Source of the DNA: Intestinibacter bartlettii
GTDB taxonomy: Bacteria > Bacillota > Clostridia > Peptostreptococcales > Peptostreptococcaceae
Length of the DNA: 64,000 nt
Direction: 5' to 3' (one strand)
NCBI RefSeq assembly: GCF_000154445.1
Contig: NZ_DS499562.1
The translations under genes and the position numbers were made by a program. Below the pieces are notes generated by a model. It was given only the letters and a program-made list of their open reading frames with translations. It was not told the DNA's origin and did no database searches. Positions 1 to 10,180 of the stretch are shown here, in pieces; positions within the stretch are counted from its first letter, which is position 1, and every line of letters starts with the position of its first letter.

Positions 1-1032
1 TCTAACATTTAGTTTAGCAGTTGTTTTTCCTGTTAATATATCGCTTGGATCTTCTTGTCCAGAACTTATAGCTTTAAATGATATATCATTTTTATTTGCA
101 TATTTTTCTGCATATGAACCTTTTTCACCATAGATTGTTACATCTTCTGAACCGCCTTCAAATATATCATCACCTATTTTTGTAACTGTTTTTGGAATTG
201 TAACTTTAACTAAATTTTCGCAATCAGAAAATGCTCTAGCACCTATACTTGTAATAGTGTCTGGAACTGTAAATTCAGTAAATCCAGTCATAGAAAATGC
301 TTCATCTTCTATAGTTTTAACACTACTTGGTATATTTATTTTATTTAATGAAACACAAGCAGCAAAAGTTCCATATGGTATTGAACTGATAGTATTTGGT
401 AATGTAACATTAGTTAAGTTTTCACATAATATAAATGCCCCAGCACCTAATTCAGTTACACTATCTGGTATAGTAATACTTTGTAATTTGTTATTTCCAG
501 CAAATGCAGCAGCATCTATAGTTGTTACACTAGTTGGTATATTTATAGTTTGTAAATTTTCACACCATGCAAATGCTTCTGCTCCTATAACTTTAACACG
601 ATCTGGTATATTTATAGTCTTAGTATTTTCTAAACCACAAAATGCAAATTCATATATCATTGTAACAGGATGTCCATCAATTTTATCTGGTATAGATATT
701 GTTGATTTGTCTATTGCCTCTGAATAACCAGTTATTATAACCTCATCTTTGTCATTTACTACATAAAAAATTCCGTCTTGTTCAAGGTCTTCCCAATCAT
801 CATCGAAATCAAATCCCCAATCGATATCTAGTAATAAATCATCTAAATCATCAATATCTCCTAATTCATCTAAATCTAAAGTTTTTAATTCAGAATTTGA
901 TAATACTTTTGTAGCTTGTTTAGCATCTTTTTGTTTTGGCATTGCATAAGAACTATGTGCGCCAAATACAAAAGATGTTAATAATCCTAAAACAGTTAAA
1001 AAACATGCGGCTTTTTTAAATTGTTTTGGCAT
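1..1032 (-). CDS. Secreted BspA-type leucine-rich-repeat protein (3' end outside window)
   Basis: The reading frame starts at ATG 1032 after a GAGGAGGGAG ribosome site and is open for 344 codons to the window edge, so the C-terminus is missing. The first ~30 residues form a signal peptide (KK, hydrophobic stretch, SYA-M). An Asp/Leu-rich acidic linker follows (~45-85). Then come about seven ~23-residue repeats of the LRR_5 (BspA) type, with the recurring core 'IP..V..I...AF..C..L'. The last visible residues (TAKLNVR) look like the start of a bacterial SH3 domain, as in the SH3b protein at 57056-59431. BspA-type proteins are surface or secreted and often bind host or matrix components; that role is inferred here. 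Confidence 0.85.
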   Translation of the reverse strand, partial: MPKQFKKAACFLTVLGLLTSFVFGAHSSYAMPKQKDAKQATKVLSNSELKTLDLDELGDIDDLDDLLLDIDWGFDFDDDWEDLEQDGIFYVVNDKDEVIITGYSEAIDKSTISIPDKIDGHPVTMIYEFAFCGLENTKTINIPDRVKVIGAEAFAWCENLQTINIPTSVTTIDAAAFAGNNKLQSITIPDSVTELGAGAFILCENLTNVTLPNTISSIPYGTFAACVSLNKINIPSSVKTIEDEAFSMTGFTEFTVPDTITSIGARAFSDCENLVKVTIPKTVTKIGDDIFEGGSEDVTIYGEKGSYAEKYANKNDISFKAISSGQEDPSDILTGKTTAKLNVR

Positions 1033-1172
1033 TATATACTCCCTCCTCTTTTGTATGATTACCTTAATTGTATCACAGTTAAATTAGTTTTCTTATTATC
1101 CAAGAAATTCTTAATAACTTTTTGTCTACAAAAACTACAATAAATTTTCAAAATACATCATTTTAAAACAAA

Positions 1173-1203
1173 AAATCCCAGCAAATTTAATTGACTGGGA
1201 TTT
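1173..1203 (-). terminator. Terminator of the purine operon
   Basis: Inverted repeat AAATCCCAG...CTGGGATTT with T-runs on both sides. It lies just after the purL stop codon, so it ends the purine transcript, and it separates this from the promoter of the LRR gene. Confidence 0.8.
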
Positions 1204-1231
1204 TTCTCATATATTTTATATTATTTAAATC

Positions 1232-4200
1232 TTATTTAAAGTAATTTACACCACTTTCAAATATTTTTTGATCTTTTTCACCATGTATATTTTTAAGAGT
1301 GTATTTACCAATTCTTTCAGAGTGACCCATTTTACCTAATATTCTACCGTCTGCACTTGTTATACCTTCAACTGCATAAAATGAACCATTAGGGTTATAG
1401 TCTATATTGTAAGTAGCATTTCCATCTAAGTCAACGTATTGAGTTGCTATTTGTCCATTTGCTACTAATTGGTCAAATGTTTCTTTATTCGCTACGAATT
1501 TACCTTCACCATGAGAAATTGAAATGCTGTGTAAGTCTCCTACTTGTGTACCTGCTAACCATGGAGATTTATTTGATGCTATTCTAGTAGTTACAACTTT
1601 TGCTTGGTGGCGACCGATGTTGTTGTAAGTTATAGTTGGAGCATTCTCTGCAGTAACTGGTTTTATTTCACCATATGGAACTAACCCTAATTTGATTAAT
1701 GCTTGGAATCCATTACAGATACCTAACATTAAACCATCTCTGTTAGTTAATAAGTCATTTACTGCTTCTGCTATTCTTGGATTTCTAAATACTGTTGCTA
1801 TGAATTTTGCAGAACCATCTGGTTCGTCACCAGCACTGAATCCACCTGGTATCATAACTATTTGTGAAGATTCTATTTCTTTAACCATAGTTTCAATTGA
1901 ATCTTCTATATTAGCATAACTTAAGTTTCTAAATACTTTTATGCTAGCTTTTGCTCCAGCATCTTCAAAAGCTCTAGCTGAGTCGTATTCACAGTTTGTT
2001 CCTGGAAATGCTGGTATAAATACTTTTGGCTGTACTATACTTAATGAAGATTTTTGATGTTCGTTAACTATAAAGTTTATATTTTTTACTTCGCCAGTTG
2101 GTTCAACTGCTTTTGTTGGGAATATTGGTTCTAAAGTAGATTCATAAGCTTTGTAAATCTTACCTAAGCAAACTTTATATCCATCAACATCTATATATTG
2201 TCCTTCTATTGTTTTACCTGCAACTTTGTAATCTAAACCTTCTAATAATGCTAAATCAACTTTATCCATTTCAAGTGCTATATTTCCGTATGCTGGATTG
2301 AATAATTTATCTGCATCAACATCTTTAGCTACTTCAAATCCTATCTTATTACCAAATGCCATTTTAGCTATAGCTTCTCCAAGTCCACCATAACCTAAAG
2401 CATATGAAGCAAGGACTTTCTTAGTTTGAGTTAATTCTCTTATTTTGTCTAAGTTTTTCTTTAATATATCAAAATCAGGAATTCCACTTTCTAATGTTGG
2501 AGTTTTTATTACTGCTAAAACAGAACCTGCTTTTTTGAATTCTTGTGATACAACATATTCAGCATCTACAGTGTCTACTGCGAATGAAACTAATGTTGGA
2601 GGTACATTTATATGTTCAAAAGTACCAGACATACTGTCTTTTCCACCTATTGCAGGTATTTCAAATTCTTTTTGTGCGTAATATGCTCCAAGTAATGCAG
2701 AGAATGGTTTACCCCATTTAGTTTTATCTTTTCCTAATTTTTCGAAGTATTCTTGGAAAGTTAATCTAGTAGTTTTATAATCTCCACCAACTGCAACTAA
2801 TTTACAGATTGATTCTACAACTGCGTATAATGCACCGTGGAATGGACTCCATTTTCCGATTTTAGGGTTATATCCAAATGTCATTATTGATGAAGTTGTA
2901 GTTTTTCCGTCAAGTACAGGTATTTTAGCAACCATACCTTGGATTGGAGTTCTTTGATATTTACCTCCAAATGGAAGTAATACTGTATTTGAACCTATAG
3001 TATTATCAAATTTTTCAACTAAACCTTTTTGAGAGCATACATTTAAGTCTTTTAATACGCTGTCAAATTTATCAGATATAGTTTCTCCTTCTACTTTTAT
3101 TTTTCCAGTATTAAAGAATGTATTTTCTTCGTCTACTTTTGGAACATGTATATCAGTTTGTTGTTTCTTACCATTTGTATCAAGGAAAGCTCTGTTTAAA
3201 TCAACGATAGCTTTTCCATTCCAGAACATTCTTAAATAGCCTGTGTCAGTTACTGTTGCAACATGAGTTGCTTGTAAGTTTTCAAGTCCTGCAAGTTCTA
3301 TAAATCTGTCTTTATTTTCGGCATCTATAGCACAAGCCATACGTTCTTGTGATTCTGATATTGCAAGTTCAGTACCATCAAGTCCATCGTATTTTTTAGG
3401 TACTAAGTCTAGGTTTATATCTAAACTTTCTGCCATTTCACCTATCGCAACTGAAACTCCACCAGCACCGAAGTCGTTACATCTTTTTATCATTTGTGCA
3501 ACTTCTTTGTTTCTGAAGAATCTTTGTATTTTTCTTTCGTTAGGTGCATCACCTTTTTGTACTTCTGCACCACAAGTTTCTATTGACTCTTCACTGTGTT
3601 CTTTTGATGAACCAGTAGCTCCTCCACAACCATCTCTACCAGTTTTTCCACCTAATAGTATAATTATATCGCCTTTTTCTGGTCTTTTTCTTATTACATT
3701 TTCTTTTGGAACTGCTGCTATAACTGCACCAATTTCCATTCTTTTCGCTACGAAGTCTTCATCATATACTTCTGTAACTTGACCTGTTGTTAAACCTATT
3801 TGGTTACCATAAGAACTATATCCGTTAGCTGCCTCTGTTGTTATTTTCTTTTGCATCAATTTACCGTGTAATGTATCTTCTAAAGAAGTTCTAGGGTCTG
3901 CACTACCAGTAACACGCATCGCTTGATAAACATAACTTCTTCCTGAAAGTGGATCTCTAATTGCCCCACCTAGACAAGTTGCAGCACCACCAAATGGTTC
4001 TATTTCTGTTGGATGGTTATGAGTTTCGTTTTTGAACATTAATAGATATTTTTCTATTTTTCCATCAACATTTACATCTATATTTATACTACAAGCATTG
4101 ATTTCTTCACTTTCATCTAAATCTTCTAGTTTTCCTGCTGCTTTAAGTTCTTTAACTGCTATAGTCGCTATATCCATTAGACACATATCTTTTTGTCTGT

Positions 4201-5002
4201 CTATATAGATAGTATTTCTAGCTTCTACATATTTTGAATAAGTTTCTTTTATTATTTCGTTGAATTTACCATCTTCTATTTCAACATCTTTTATTTGAGT
4301 CATAAATGTAGTGTGTCTACAGTGATCTGACCAATAAGTATCTAAAACTTTTATTTCTGTTATAGTTGGATTTCTTTTTTCTTGATTTTGGAAGTATTCT
4401 TGAACATATTTTAAGTCGTCTATTGTCATAGCTAGACCTTGTTCTTTTAAGAATGTTTCTAATTCTTCCATGCTAAAATCTATAAACCCTTCTATTGTTG
4501 CAACTTCTGTTGGTATTTCAGTTTCTAGTTCTAGAGTTTCTGGTTTTTCAAGAGATGCTTCTCTGCTATCAACTGGATTTATTACATAAGATTTTATTTT
4601 TGCAAATAATTCATCATCTATATCTCCAGTTAATATATATAATTTTGCGCTATTTATGTTAGGTCTTTGACCTTCATTTATTATTTGAACGCATTGTGCT
4701 GCCCAGTCTGCTCTTTGGTCATATTGTCCTGGTAAATATTCAACTGCAAATACTTTAGCATCTTTATCGTATTCAACATCTTCTTTATATACTACATCTA
4801 GGTTTGGTTCTGAGAATATTGTTTTTGATGCAGAATCACAAATTTCATCAGATAAACCTTCTATATCGTATCTATTTAATAATCTTAAATCCTCTATGCA
4901 ATCTATATGTAAACTGTCTTTTAAATCTTTCATTAAAGCTTTTGCTTCTAGATCGAACCCTTCTCTCTTTTCAACTAAAAGTCTTTTAACATTTGAACTC
5001 AT
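1232..5002 (-). CDS. purL: Phosphoribosylformylglycinamidine synthase, fused large form
   Basis: Converts FGAR, ATP and glutamine to FGAM, the fourth step of de novo purine synthesis, in the cytoplasm. At 1256 residues it is the single-chain form, combining the parts that Bacillus encodes as PurS, PurL and PurQ. The N-terminal ~200 residues are the PurS-like region, the middle holds the two-lobed ATP-binding synthase ('SDHCRHTTF', 'NETHNHPTEIEPFGGAATC'), and the C-terminal ~270 residues are a class I glutaminase. Cys1096 in LGICNGFQ is the expected nucleophile, with a downstream HGEGKF carrying the His. It is the last gene of the purE-C-F-M-N-D-L operon, 55 bases after purD. Confidence 0.97.
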   Translation of the reverse strand: MSSNVKRLLVEKREGFDLEAKALMKDLKDSLHIDCIEDLRLLNRYDIEGLSDEICDSASKTIFSEPNLDVVYKEDVEYDKDAKVFAVEYLPGQYDQRADWAAQCVQIINEGQRPNINSAKLYILTGDIDDELFAKIKSYVINPVDSREASLEKPETLELETEIPTEVATIEGFIDFSMEELETFLKEQGLAMTIDDLKYVQEYFQNQEKRNPTITEIKVLDTYWSDHCRHTTFMTQIKDVEIEDGKFNEIIKETYSKYVEARNTIYIDRQKDMCLMDIATIAVKELKAAGKLEDLDESEEINACSINIDVNVDGKIEKYLLMFKNETHNHPTEIEPFGGAATCLGGAIRDPLSGRSYVYQAMRVTGSADPRTSLEDTLHGKLMQKKITTEAANGYSSYGNQIGLTTGQVTEVYDEDFVAKRMEIGAVIAAVPKENVIRKRPEKGDIIILLGGKTGRDGCGGATGSSKEHSEESIETCGAEVQKGDAPNERKIQRFFRNKEVAQMIKRCNDFGAGGVSVAIGEMAESLDINLDLVPKKYDGLDGTELAISESQERMACAIDAENKDRFIELAGLENLQATHVATVTDTGYLRMFWNGKAIVDLNRAFLDTNGKKQQTDIHVPKVDEENTFFNTGKIKVEGETISDKFDSVLKDLNVCSQKGLVEKFDNTIGSNTVLLPFGGKYQRTPIQGMVAKIPVLDGKTTTSSIMTFGYNPKIGKWSPFHGALYAVVESICKLVAVGGDYKTTRLTFQEYFEKLGKDKTKWGKPFSALLGAYYAQKEFEIPAIGGKDSMSGTFEHINVPPTLVSFAVDTVDAEYVVSQEFKKAGSVLAVIKTPTLESGIPDFDILKKNLDKIRELTQTKKVLASYALGYGGLGEAIAKMAFGNKIGFEVAKDVDADKLFNPAYGNIALEMDKVDLALLEGLDYKVAGKTIEGQYIDVDGYKVCLGKIYKAYESTLEPIFPTKAVEPTGEVKNINFIVNEHQKSSLSIVQPKVFIPAFPGTNCEYDSARAFEDAGAKASIKVFRNLSYANIEDSIETMVKEIESSQIVMIPGGFSAGDEPDGSAKFIATVFRNPRIAEAVNDLLTNRDGLMLGICNGFQALIKLGLVPYGEIKPVTAENAPTITYNNIGRHQAKVVTTRIASNKSPWLAGTQVGDLHSISISHGEGKFVANKETFDQLVANGQIATQYVDLDGNATYNIDYNPNGSFYAVEGITSADGRILGKMGHSERIGKYTLKNIHGEKDQKIFESGVNYFK

Positions 5003-5057
5003 ATTATTCCTCCATTAAGAAATTTCTCATTTTCCTTTTTTATGTTTTATTGAAAAT

Positions 5058-6308
5058 TTATTTCCATATGTCTGTTCTATAATGCATACCTTCAAAATTT
5101 ATTTTCTTGATATTTTCATAAACTTTTTCGCCTGCTTCTTTAACATTTTTAGCCTTAGCAGTTATCCCGATAACTCTACCACCGTTAGTAACTATTTTTC
5201 CATCTACTAATTTAGTTCCACTATGGAAAACTACTATATCATCATCTAAATCATCAAGTCCTGTTATAACTTTTCCCTGTTCATAACTTTCAGGGTATCC
5301 TCCAGATGTAAGCATTACACATATTGCTTGTTCATCACTATAAGTTATATCTATATCTTTTAATTTATTATCTATAACTGCAGATATTATTTTGTTTAAA
5401 TCAGTTTCTAATCTAAATAAAACAGATTGAGTTTCTGGGTCCCCAAATCTTACATTGTATTCAAGAACTTTAGGGCCATCTTCAGTTATCATTAATCCTA
5501 CAAATAATATTCCTTTAAAGTCTAATCCATCTTCTTGGAATCCTTTTAAAGTTTTATCAAGTACATTTTCTTTTATATTTTTTGCTAATTCATCAGTATA
5601 TATTTCACTTGGAGAGAATGTTCCCATTCCGCCAGTGTTAAGACCAGTTTCTCCATTATTTACTTTTTTGTGGTCTTTTGCACTTACCATAGGAACTATT
5701 GTTTCGTGATCAACAAAGGCTAGTATAGATGTTTCTATTCCGTTTAGAAACTCTTCTATTACTATTTTTTCTCCAGCATCACCGAATTTTTTATCACTCA
5801 TCATTTCTTTTAGAGTTTTTATAGCATCTTCTCTGTTTTCAGGTATTACAACTCCTTTACCAGCTGCCAAACCATCGGCTTTTATAACAACTGGATATCC
5901 AAAGTCATCTATGTCAGCTATTGCTTTATCTAGGTCAGTATATTCTTTATATTTAGCTGTTGGTAAACCATGTCTTATCATGAAATCTTTCGAAAATGCC
6001 TTGCTTCCTTCTAACTGAGCACATTTTTTATTTGGACCAAATACTTTTAATCCTTCAGCCTCAAAAACATCAGTTAGCCCCATTACTAGCGGAACTTCTG
6101 GTCCTACTACAGTTATATCTATTTCTTTTTCTTTTGCAAATTTAACTAATTTGGCTATATCTGAATCGCCTATATTTACACATTCTGCAACTTTAGCTAT
6201 TCCAGGGTTTCCTGGTGCACAGTATATTTTTTCTACATCTTTTTCATTACTTAATTTCCAGCAGATAGCATGTTCTCTTCCGCCACCACCTACAACTAAT
6301 ATCTTCAT
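5058..6308 (-). CDS. purD: Phosphoribosylamine-glycine ligase
   Basis: Ligates glycine to phosphoribosylamine (second step of purine synthesis), using ATP. 416 residues, the usual length. It has the N-terminal 'VVGGGGREHA' nucleotide-binding loop, ATP-grasp motifs 'VIKADGLAAGKGV' and 'LNTGGMGTFSP', and 'EYNVRFGDPETQ' near the metal site. It follows purN after only 24 bases, where related clostridial operons often carry purH. Confidence 0.97.
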   Translation of the reverse strand: MKILVVGGGGREHAICWKLSNEKDVEKIYCAPGNPGIAKVAECVNIGDSDIAKLVKFAKEKEIDITVVGPEVPLVMGLTDVFEAEGLKVFGPNKKCAQLEGSKAFSKDFMIRHGLPTAKYKEYTDLDKAIADIDDFGYPVVIKADGLAAGKGVVIPENREDAIKTLKEMMSDKKFGDAGEKIVIEEFLNGIETSILAFVDHETIVPMVSAKDHKKVNNGETGLNTGGMGTFSPSEIYTDELAKNIKENVLDKTLKGFQEDGLDFKGILFVGLMITEDGPKVLEYNVRFGDPETQSVLFRLETDLNKIISAVIDNKLKDIDITYSDEQAICVMLTSGGYPESYEQGKVITGLDDLDDDIVVFHSGTKLVDGKIVTNGGRVIGITAKAKNVKEAGEKVYENIKKINFEGMHYRTDIWK

Positions 6309-6332
6309 ATTTCCCCTCCTAGTTTATAAGTC

Positions 6333-6926
6333 TTACTCGCTTACTTTAACTTTTCTACCTTCTACAGATATCTTCCCTTCGCAAAATAATTTTACACATC
6401 TAGGAAGAATTGTATGCTCTACTTCTAAAACCCTTTTTGCCAATGTTTTAGCATCATCATCGTCCATAACTTTTACAGTATCTTGCATGATTATTGGGCC
6501 AGCATCTGCTTCTTCATTTACAAAATGAACAGTTGCTCCAGAAACTTTTGCTCCATAATCTATTACTGCTTGATGAACTTTTTCTCCATAAAAACCATCA
6601 CCACAGAATGATGGTATTAATGATGGATGAATATTCATCATTTTATTTTCAAATTCACTTACGAATTTTGGACTGATTATCTTGAGATAACCAGCCAAAA
6701 CTACTAAGTCTACATTTTCTTCTTTTAATATTTTTATTACTTTATCTTCATTTTTTTCAAATACAGCTCTTATATTATGTTTTCTAGCTCTTTCAAGGCC
6801 AAAAGCATCTTCTTTATTAGAAATAACTACTTTTATATTACCTTTTATTTCGCCATTTTCACAATCATCGATAATAGCTTGTAAATTAGAACCTCCGCCA
6901 GAAACTAAAACACCTATATTTAGCAT
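6333..6926 (-). CDS. purN: Phosphoribosylglycinamide formyltransferase
   Basis: Transfers a formyl group from 10-formyltetrahydrofolate to GAR (third step). 197 residues. The N-terminus 'GVLVSGGGSNLQAI' binds phosphate. The catalytic region shows 'MNIHPSLIPSFCG' (Asn and His) followed by 'GATVHFVNEEADAGPII', where the conserved Asp sits. Its start overlaps the purM stop by seven bases, consistent with translational coupling. Confidence 0.96.
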   Translation of the reverse strand: MLNIGVLVSGGGSNLQAIIDDCENGEIKGNIKVVISNKEDAFGLERARKHNIRAVFEKNEDKVIKILKEENVDLVVLAGYLKIISPKFVSEFENKMMNIHPSLIPSFCGDGFYGEKVHQAVIDYGAKVSGATVHFVNEEADAGPIIMQDTVKVMDDDDAKTLAKRVLEVEHTILPRCVKLFCEGKISVEGRKVKVSE

Positions 6927-7993
6927 AATTCTACTCCTTCGTGAGTATCTACAACTTCACCAACTACATATGCTTTGTCTTTCATTAGTTCAGCATATTT
7001 TTCGTCTACATCTATTTCATCTGCTTCTCTATTATTTATATAATCAACTAAAGCAGGTGCATCTTCTTTGTTAACTATGAACACAAGTCCAATACCCATA
7101 TTGAAACTTTTATGAAGTTCTCTTTTTTCTACTATATTAAATCCTTCTATCATTTTGAATATAGGTGGTTTTTCCCATGAATCTGTTTTGATATCAAGAC
7201 CTAAACCATCAGGTATAACTCTTGTGATATTTTCGATAACACCACCACCAGTTATATGAGCTATAGCTTTTATGTTATGTTTTTCAAGTAAGTCTAAAAC
7301 TAATTTCACGTATATTTTTGTTGGTGTTAATAAAGCATCTCCAACTGTCATTCCTAATTCTTCAACATATTGATTTAAATCATAGTTATAAGTATCCAAG
7401 AATATTTTTCTTATAAATGAGAAACCATTACTGTGGATACCACTTGAAGAAACTCCAACTAATACATCCCCAGCTTTAACATCTTTTCCTGATACTATTT
7501 TAGTTTTGTCAGCTATACCAACAGCAAATCCGGCTAGGTCGTATTCTTCTTCAGAATACATTCCTGGCATTTCAGCAGTTTCCCCACCAATTAATGCACA
7601 TCCAGACATTTTACATCCGTTGGCAACACCTTTAACTATTTGATCTATATGTTCAGGAACTAATTTCCCTATTGCTATATAGTCTAAAAATAATAATGGT
7701 TTTGCACCTTGGCATATTAAGTCGTTAACGCTCATTGCAACTAAATCTATACCAACTGTGTTATGTTTATCCATCATTTGAGCTAATTTTAATTTAGTAC
7801 CAACACCATCTGTTGCTGCTAAAAGAACTGGCTCTTCCATTTTCATAAAATCTTTTAAACTATATAAACCACTGAAGTTTCCTAAATCACCTATAACATT
7901 TTTATCGTAAGTTTCTTTTATCTTCCCTTTTATCAAGCTTACAGCTCTATTTCCTTCATCTATATTTACACCTGATTGTTCATAAGTTAGCAT
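6920..7993 (-). CDS. purM: Phosphoribosylformylglycinamidine cyclo-ligase (AIR synthetase)
   Basis: Closes the imidazole ring of FGAM to AIR with ATP. 357 residues with the PurM/PurL-fold signatures 'LLAATDGVGTKLKLA', 'GIDLVAMSVNDL', 'GGETAEMPGMY' and 'GVSSSGIHSNGFS'. Both ends overlap neighbours by seven bases (purF upstream, purN downstream), so it is inside a tightly coupled operon. Confidence 0.97.
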   Translation of the reverse strand: MLTYEQSGVNIDEGNRAVSLIKGKIKETYDKNVIGDLGNFSGLYSLKDFMKMEEPVLLAATDGVGTKLKLAQMMDKHNTVGIDLVAMSVNDLICQGAKPLLFLDYIAIGKLVPEHIDQIVKGVANGCKMSGCALIGGETAEMPGMYSEEEYDLAGFAVGIADKTKIVSGKDVKAGDVLVGVSSSGIHSNGFSFIRKIFLDTYNYDLNQYVEELGMTVGDALLTPTKIYVKLVLDLLEKHNIKAIAHITGGGVIENITRVIPDGLGLDIKTDSWEKPPIFKMIEGFNIVEKRELHKSFNMGIGLVFIVNKEDAPALVDYINNREADEIDVDEKYAELMKDKAYVVGEVVDTHEGVELC

Positions 7994-9363
7994 CCTAAAG
8001 ATTCCTCCTTGTCAATTTTCTTAACTGGATAATTTCCGTCGAAACAAGCTCTACAGAATTTAAATTCATTTCCTTCCCCAACTGCGCTCATCATTCCATC
8101 TATATCTAAGAATTTTAATGTATCACATCCAATATATTCTCTTATTTCTTCTACATCTTTATGTGCAGCTATTAATTTAGAGCGGTTTGGGGTGTCTATG
8201 CCATAGTAGCAAGAATATTTAACTGGAGGAGATGTTATTCTTAAGTGTATTTCCTTAGCTCCAGCATCTTTTAATGATTTAACTAATTGTTTTGAGGTAG
8301 TTCCTCTAACTATTGAGTCATCTACAAGTACTATTGATTTTCCTTTTAATACTCTACTTAGAGGATTTAATTTTATTTTTACTCCAAGTTCTCTTTCTTC
8401 TTGAGTAGGCTTTATAAATGTTCTACCTACATATCTATTTTTAACCAATGCTTCTGTTAGTGGAAGTCCACTCGCATTTGCATATCCTATAGCTCCTGCC
8501 CATCCTGAGTCTGGAACTGGAACTACCATATCTGCTTTTACATCATCGCCTTGTGATAATATTTTCCCTGATTCAACTCTAAATTCATATGCATTTACTT
8601 TATCTATGGTTGCATCATTTCTAGCAAAATAAATATGTTCAAATATACAACTTTTTTTCATTGTTTTGCATTTATTGCTAAAGTTATATGATTTTAATTC
8701 TCCGTTCTTAACTACAACAATTTCTCCTGGTTCCAAGTCTCTTATAAATTCTCCACCAAGTATATCTATTTCACAGTTTTCAGAAGCAAATATGTATTCA
8801 CCATCATCTCTTTTCCCAAGTAATAGAGGTCTAAATCCATGAGGGTCTCTAACAGCAACTAATTCTTCGTCAGTTAGTATAACTAATGAATACGCACCCT
8901 TTATTTGGTCCATTGTTAATTTTATTGCTTCTACAATATCTCCTGTATAATATCTAGCTAACATATATAAAATAACTTCTGTATCACTTTTACTACTAAA
9001 CATTATACCGTCTTCTTCTAGCATTTCTTTTAGGTAGTTAGCATTTACTAAATTTCCATTGTGAACTAAACCTAAATTTCTCTTTTTTAAAGAACCAACT
9101 AAAGGTTGGCAGTTGTACATATGACTTCCACCTGCTGTTGAGTATCTAACATGGGCTATGCCCATTGTCCCAGGCAGTTTTTGTAAATCATCTGCCTTAA
9201 ATACATCACCTACTAAACCCATGTCCTTTTTGTAATTTATTTCTTTTCCATCGTGCACAGCCATACCACAGCTCTCTTGACCTCTATGTTGCATAGAGTA
9301 TAAGCCATAATACAAGTCTTTCGATATGTTTTTATCAGAATAAATTCCTAATATACCACACAT
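7987..9363 (-). CDS. purF: Amidophosphoribosyltransferase (Fe-S type)
   Basis: First committed step of purine synthesis: PRPP plus glutamine to phosphoribosylamine. 458 residues. Met is followed directly by the N-terminal nucleophile Cys (MCGILG), so no long propeptide is present. The C-terminal half carries the PRPP loop 'VLVDDSIVRGTTS'. Cysteines in 'KKSCIFEHIYF', 'YSCYYGID' and 'FCRACFDG' sit as the four ligands of the 4Fe-4S cluster in the Bacillus-type enzyme. The family is feedback-inhibited by purine nucleotides. Confidence 0.97.
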   Translation of the reverse strand: MCGILGIYSDKNISKDLYYGLYSMQHRGQESCGMAVHDGKEINYKKDMGLVGDVFKADDLQKLPGTMGIAHVRYSTAGGSHMYNCQPLVGSLKKRNLGLVHNGNLVNANYLKEMLEEDGIMFSSKSDTEVILYMLARYYTGDIVEAIKLTMDQIKGAYSLVILTDEELVAVRDPHGFRPLLLGKRDDGEYIFASENCEIDILGGEFIRDLEPGEIVVVKNGELKSYNFSNKCKTMKKSCIFEHIYFARNDATIDKVNAYEFRVESGKILSQGDDVKADMVVPVPDSGWAGAIGYANASGLPLTEALVKNRYVGRTFIKPTQEERELGVKIKLNPLSRVLKGKSIVLVDDSIVRGTTSKQLVKSLKDAGAKEIHLRITSPPVKYSCYYGIDTPNRSKLIAAHKDVEEIREYIGCDTLKFLDIDGMMSAVGEGNEFKFCRACFDGNYPVKKIDKEESLGC

Positions 9364-9390
9364 GCGATCAATTCCCCCCTATAACTTAAA

Positions 9391-10086
9391 TTATTTATTC
9401 ATTCTAGAAAGAACTTCTTCATATCCCTGAACAAGATCTCCTAAATCTCTTCTAAATCTATCTTTATCTAATTTTTCATTAGTATTAACATCCCATAATC
9501 TACAAGTATCTGGTGATATTTCATCTGCTAATATTATATTTCCGTCTGCGTCTTTTCCGAATTCTAGTTTGAAGTCAACTAATTTTAGGTCCATTTTTAA
9601 GAAAAATTCCTTCATGATTTCATTTATTTTTAAAGTTTGTTCTCTGATATAATCTATTTCTTCTTGAGTTGCTAATTTTAATGCTACGGCATGGTCATCA
9701 TTTATAAGTGGGTCTCCATATTCATCATTTTTATATGACATTTCAAATATTGGTTTGTCTAATACTATTCCTTCTTCTACTCCATATCTTTTGCAGAAAG
9801 AACCTGCTGTGATATTTCTGATTATAACTTCTAGTGGTAGGATTGTAACTTTTTTTACTAATTGTTCTCTATCTGATAAAGCTTTTATGAAATGAGTTTT
9901 GATTCCTGCTTTTTCTAATGTTTCAAACATTATTGTACAAATTTTATTATTTAAGATACCTTTTGATGCAATTGATGCTTTTTTTTCACCATTGAATGCT
10001 GTTGCATCGTCTTTGTAATAAACTACATATTCATTTTCATTTTCTGTACTGTAAACTTGTTTTGCTTTTCCTTCATATAATAACAT
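9391..10086 (-). CDS. purC: SAICAR synthetase
   Basis: Joins aspartate to CAIR, giving SAICAR. 231 residues, with the typical N-terminus 'LLYEGKAKQVY', 'EVIIRNITAGS' in the middle and 'DEISPDTCRLWD' near the C-terminus. It lies between purE (94-base gap) and purF (27-base gap), as in other clostridia. Confidence 0.97.
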   Translation of the reverse strand: MLLYEGKAKQVYSTENENEYVVYYKDDATAFNGEKKASIASKGILNNKICTIMFETLEKAGIKTHFIKALSDREQLVKKVTILPLEVIIRNITAGSFCKRYGVEEGIVLDKPIFEMSYKNDEYGDPLINDDHAVALKLATQEEIDYIREQTLKINEIMKEFFLKMDLKLVDFKLEFGKDADGNIILADEISPDTCRLWDVNTNEKLDKDRFRRDLGDLVQGYEEVLSRMNK

Positions 10087-10180
10087 TTTTGTTACCTCCC
10101 AAAATTTTCACAAATATTTATTTACTGTTTTATTACTAACATATCTCTGCTTTTTCTACATTATCTTGTATTATTTATTT

